Below, piece after piece: positions 61,210 through 64,000 of a DNA stretch of 64,000 nt. The notes beneath the pieces are model-generated. The model worked only from the letters and a program-made list of their open reading frames with translations. It was not told the origin of the DNA and searched no databases. The position numbers and the translations under genes were made by a program. How positions within the stretch are numbered: position 1 is the first letter of the stretch; each line of letters opens with the position of its first letter. This stretch comes from Hydractinia symbiolongicarpus. Taxonomy: Eukaryota; Cnidaria; Hydrozoa; Anthoathecata; Hydractiniidae. The stretch is taken from NCBI RefSeq assembly GCF_029227915.1, contig NC_079879.1, forward strand, positions 15,440,001 to 15,504,000. Direction: 5' to 3'.

Positions 61210-63028
61210 TTAGACTGCAAAAGGCCATATTACAGCCTTTATAGGACTGTGCATGTAGTTAAAAGTGTTGTAAGGCAACGGCGCTAATGAAAACGACCTG
61301 GGACGTAGTAGCACATTGAGACTTGAAGGATTAGGCCAATGGTAACTTGCGCAGGCTAATGGAACCACGTGATTTACGTGTGAGGCATGTATTAGACTGC
61401 AGAAGGCCATATTACAGCCTTTATAGGATTATGCACGTAGTTAAGAGTGTTGTAAAGCAACGGCGCTAATGAAAACGACTTGGGAGGTTGTAGCACATTG
61501 AGACTGGAACGATTAGTCCAAAGGTAACCTGCGCATGCAGGTGAAATCACGTGATTTACGTGTGAAGCCTTTATTAGACTGCAAAGACCATATTACAGCC
61601 TTTATAGGACTGTGCACGTAGTTAAGAGTGTTGTAAAGCAACGACACTAATGAAAACGACTTGGGACGTTGTAGCGCATTGAGACTGGAACGACTAGTCC
61701 ACTGGTAACCTGCACAGGCAGAAGGAACCTCGTGATTTACGTGTGAAGCCTTTATTAGACTGCAAAATGCCATATTACAGCCTTTATAGGACTGTGCATG
61801 TAGTTAAAAGTATTGTAAGGCAACGGCGCTAATAAAAACGACCTGGGACGTTGTAGCACATTGAGACTTGAAGGACTAGGCCAATGGTAACTTGCGCAGG
61901 CAAATGGAACCACGTGATTTACGTGTGAGGCCTTTATTAGACTGCAAAAGGCCATATTACAGTCTTTATAGGACTCTGCACGTAGTTAGGAGTGTTGTAA
62001 GGCAACAGCGATAATGAAAACGACTTGAGACGTTGTAACGCATTGAGACTGGAAGGACTAGGCCAATGGTAACTTGCGCAGGCAAATGGAACCACGTGAT
62101 TTACGTGTGAGGCCTTTATTAGACTGCAAAAGGCCATATTACAGCCTTTATAGGACTCTGCACGTAGTTAGGAGTGTTGTAAGGCAACGGCGCTAATGAA
62201 AACGACTTGAAACGCTGTAGCGCATTGAGACTGTAAGGAATAGTACAATGGTAACCTGCACAGGCAAATGGAACCACGTGATTTACGTGTGAGGCCTTTA
62301 TTAGACTGCAAAAGGCTATATTACAGCCTTTATAGGACTGTGCACGTAGTTAAGAGTGTTCTAAGGCAACTTCGCCAATGAAAACATCTTGGGACGTTGT
62401 AGCGCATTGAGACTGGAACGATTAGTCCAAAGGTAACCTGCGCAGGCAGGTGAAGCCCTGTGATTTACGTGTGAAGCCTTTATTAGACTGCAAAATGCCA
62501 TATTACAGCCTTTATAGGACTGTGCATGTAGTTAAAAGTATTGTAAGGCAACGGTGCTAATAAAAACGACCTAGGACGTTGCAGCACATTGAGACTTGAA
62601 GGACTAGGCCAATGGTAACTTGCGCAGGCAAATGGAACCACGTGATTTACGTGTGAGGCCTTTATTAGACTGCAAAATGCCATATTACAGCCTTTATACG
62701 ACTGTGCACGTAGTTAGGAGTGTTGTAAGGCAACGGCGCTAATGAAAACGACTTGAAACGCTGTAGCGCATTGAGACTGTAAGGAATAGTACAATGGTAA
62801 CCTGCACAGGCAAATGGAACCACGTGATTTACGTGTGAGGCCTTTATTAGACTGCAAAAGGCCATATTACAGCCTTTATAGGACTGTGCACGTAGTTAAG
62901 AGTGTTCTAAGGCAACTTCGCCAATGAAAACATCTTGGGACGTTGTAGCGCATTGAGACTGGAACGATTAGTCCAAAGGTAACCTGCGCAGGCAGGTGCA
63001 GCCACGTGATTTACGTGTGAAGCCTTTA
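61210..63028 (+). repeat. 1,819-bp higher-order unit, copy 2
   Basis: Every landmark and every rare mark of copy 1 recurs at +1,819. The only difference I noticed by eye is GCGCATGCAGG near 61531 against GCGCAGGCAGG near 59712. It is the closest pair of long repeats in the window, hence probably the youngest amplification (or an assembly duplication). Confidence 0.9.
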
Positions 63029-64000
63029 TTAGACTGCAAAATGCCATATTACAGCCTTTATAGGACTGTGCATGTAGTTAAAAGTATTGTAAGGCAACGG
63101 CGCTAATAAAAACAACCTGGGACGTTGTAGCACATTGAGACTTGAAGGACTAGGCCAATGGTAACTTGCGCAGGCAAATGGAACCACGTGATTTACGTGT
63201 GAGGCCTTTATTAGACTGCAAAAGGCCATATTACAGCCTTTATAGGACAGTGCACGTAGTTAAGAGTGTTGTGAAGCAACGGCGGAAATGAAAACGACTT
63301 GGGACGTTGTAGCGCATTGAGACTGGAACAACTAGTCCACTGGTAACCTGCACAGACAGAGGTAACCACGTGATTTACGTGTGAGGCCTTTATTAGACTG
63401 CAAAAGGCCATATTACAGCCTTTATAGGACTGTGCACTTAGTTAAGAGAGTTCTAAGGCAACTTTGCCAATGAAAACAACTTGGGACGTTGTAGCGCATT
63501 AAGATTGGAACGATTAGTCCAAAGGTAACCTGCGCAGGCAGGTGAAACCACGTGATTTACGTGTGAGGCCTTTATTAGACTGCAAAAGGCCATATTACAG
63601 CCTTTATAGGACAGTGCACGTAGTTAGGAGTGTTATAAGGCAACAGCGATAATGAAAACGACTTTGGACGTTGTAGCGCATTGAGACTGGAATGAATAGT
63701 CCAATGGTAACCTGCACAGGCAAATGGAACCACGTGTTTTACGTGTGAGGCCTTTATTAGACTGCAAAAGGTCATATTACAGCCTTTATAGGACTGTGCA
63801 CGTAGTTAAGAGTGTTCTAAGGCCACGGCGCTAGGGAAAACCACTTGGAACGTTGTAGTGCATTGAGACTGGAAGGAATAGTCCAATGGTGACCTGCGCA
63901 GGGAGATGGAACCACGTGATTTACGTATGAGGCCTTTATTAGACTGCAAAAGGCCATATTACAGCCTTGTTACGACTGTGCACGTAGTTAGCAGTGTTGT
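63029..64000 (+). repeat. Right-edge monomers, last one partial
   Basis: 63029 is a third start of a GCAAAATGCC/GTGCATGTAG monomer. 63211 and 63393 follow 58396 and 58580 at about +4,813 (GGCGGAAATG shared). 63575 has ACTTTGGACG. 63757 has GCTAGGGAAAACC. 63939 is a CCTTGTTACGAC monomer cut by the window edge after 62 bp, so the array continues beyond. Confidence 0.75.

Larger units (their letters stand above)
1..64000 (+). repeat. 182-bp satellite array, about 354 monomers
   Basis: Uninterrupted head-to-tail array. The landmark TTAGAC recurs at positions 182, 364, 546 and so on, at exact multiples of 182 up to 4914. After that, small indels shift the phase. Steps that are not 182: 181 where GCAAAAGGCC reads GCAAAGACC, 183 where an extra T precedes TTAGAC, 184 at 58396, 166 at six places, 136 at 42293 and 45885, and 83 at 59126. 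All monomers share one orientation. I saw no interruption by other sequence anywhere, so there is no gene-sized stretch left unexplained. High-copy satellites of nucleosome-scale period with HORs are typical of eukaryotic centromeres; that role is inferred here. The family and organism are not recognised. Confidence 0.98.

Noticed and set aside
182-63775. A family of about 200 minus-strand open frames of 61-67 codons beginning M(A/T)FCSLI, one per monomer
   Set aside because: Each runs from the CAT in GGCCAT to the TTA of the previous landmark and overlaps its neighbour by 19 bases. The 182-bp period is not a multiple of three, and many monomer types carry a stop (GTTCTAAGG gives TAG). No domain, promoter or codon-level conservation is visible; the similarity follows from repetition of the DNA.
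1-64000. CRISPR array
   Set aside because: The 182-bp units have no short constant repeat with unrelated spacers; the whole unit is homologous throughout.
1-64000. Tandem 5S rRNA, tRNA or snRNA gene cluster
   Set aside because: No recognisable 5S or tRNA internal promoter boxes, cloverleaf arms or terminator T-runs in the monomer.
1-64000. Human alpha satellite, Arabidopsis CEN180 or a telomeric repeat
   Set aside because: Length and sequence words do not match those families as I know them, and no TTAGGG/TTTAGGG runs occur.

Overview
The whole 64-kb window is a single class of tandem satellite DNA. A monomer of about 182 bp is repeated head to tail from the first base to the last. Every monomer is in the same orientation, and I saw no unique sequence, transposon, RNA gene or credible protein gene. 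Stepping along the landmark TTAGAC (or its variants) gives 353 complete monomers plus a partial one at the right edge. A homogeneous array of this size with layered higher-order repeats (HORs) points to a eukaryotic nuclear chromosome. A centromere or large heterochromatic block is the most likely setting. That is inference: I do not recognise the monomer family and cannot name the taxon. It is not human alpha satellite or Arabidopsis CEN180 as I know them.

Monomers: the reference monomer at 7811-7992 is 44% GC by hand count, with more G than C on the given strand (48 against 32). The common length is exactly 182 bp. Recurring exceptions are 181 bp (a one-base loss giving GCAAAGACC), 183 bp (one extra T before TTAGAC), six copies of 166 bp, two of 136 bp and one of 83 bp. 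Each monomer carries a short inverted repeat near its left end (AAAGGC...GCCTTT) and a CACGTG core within CACGT-GATTT-ACGTG near its right end. Both elements change in particular monomer types that recur at set places in the HORs.

Layout: 1-3133 is a mixed opening with a partial copy of an eight-monomer block I call Q. 3134-8743 is a tandem duplication of a unit of about 2.7 kb. 7083-27942 is built from a long 'P' block (up to 17 monomers) and the Q block, reshuffled by deletions, duplications and hybrid joins; Q recurs at 10159, 17421, 20499 and 23410. 27943-34837 carries a 5,258-bp period and introduces a monomer type (CCTTGTTA) that I did not see further left. 34838-47839 is a finely shuffled zone with 2,181-, 546-, 728- and 3,956-bp repeats. 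47840-51299 holds an eight-monomer HOR in 2.4 copies, 51482-56840 a fifteen-monomer HOR in two copies, and 59391-63028 a ten-monomer HOR in two almost identical copies.

No genes work together here. What the window records is history: repeated in-register unequal exchange, visible as hybrid monomers at junctions, with younger local amplifications laid over older shared blocks. About 200 minus-strand open frames of 61-117 codons exist, but they are a by-product of the monomer sequence and are not annotated as genes.
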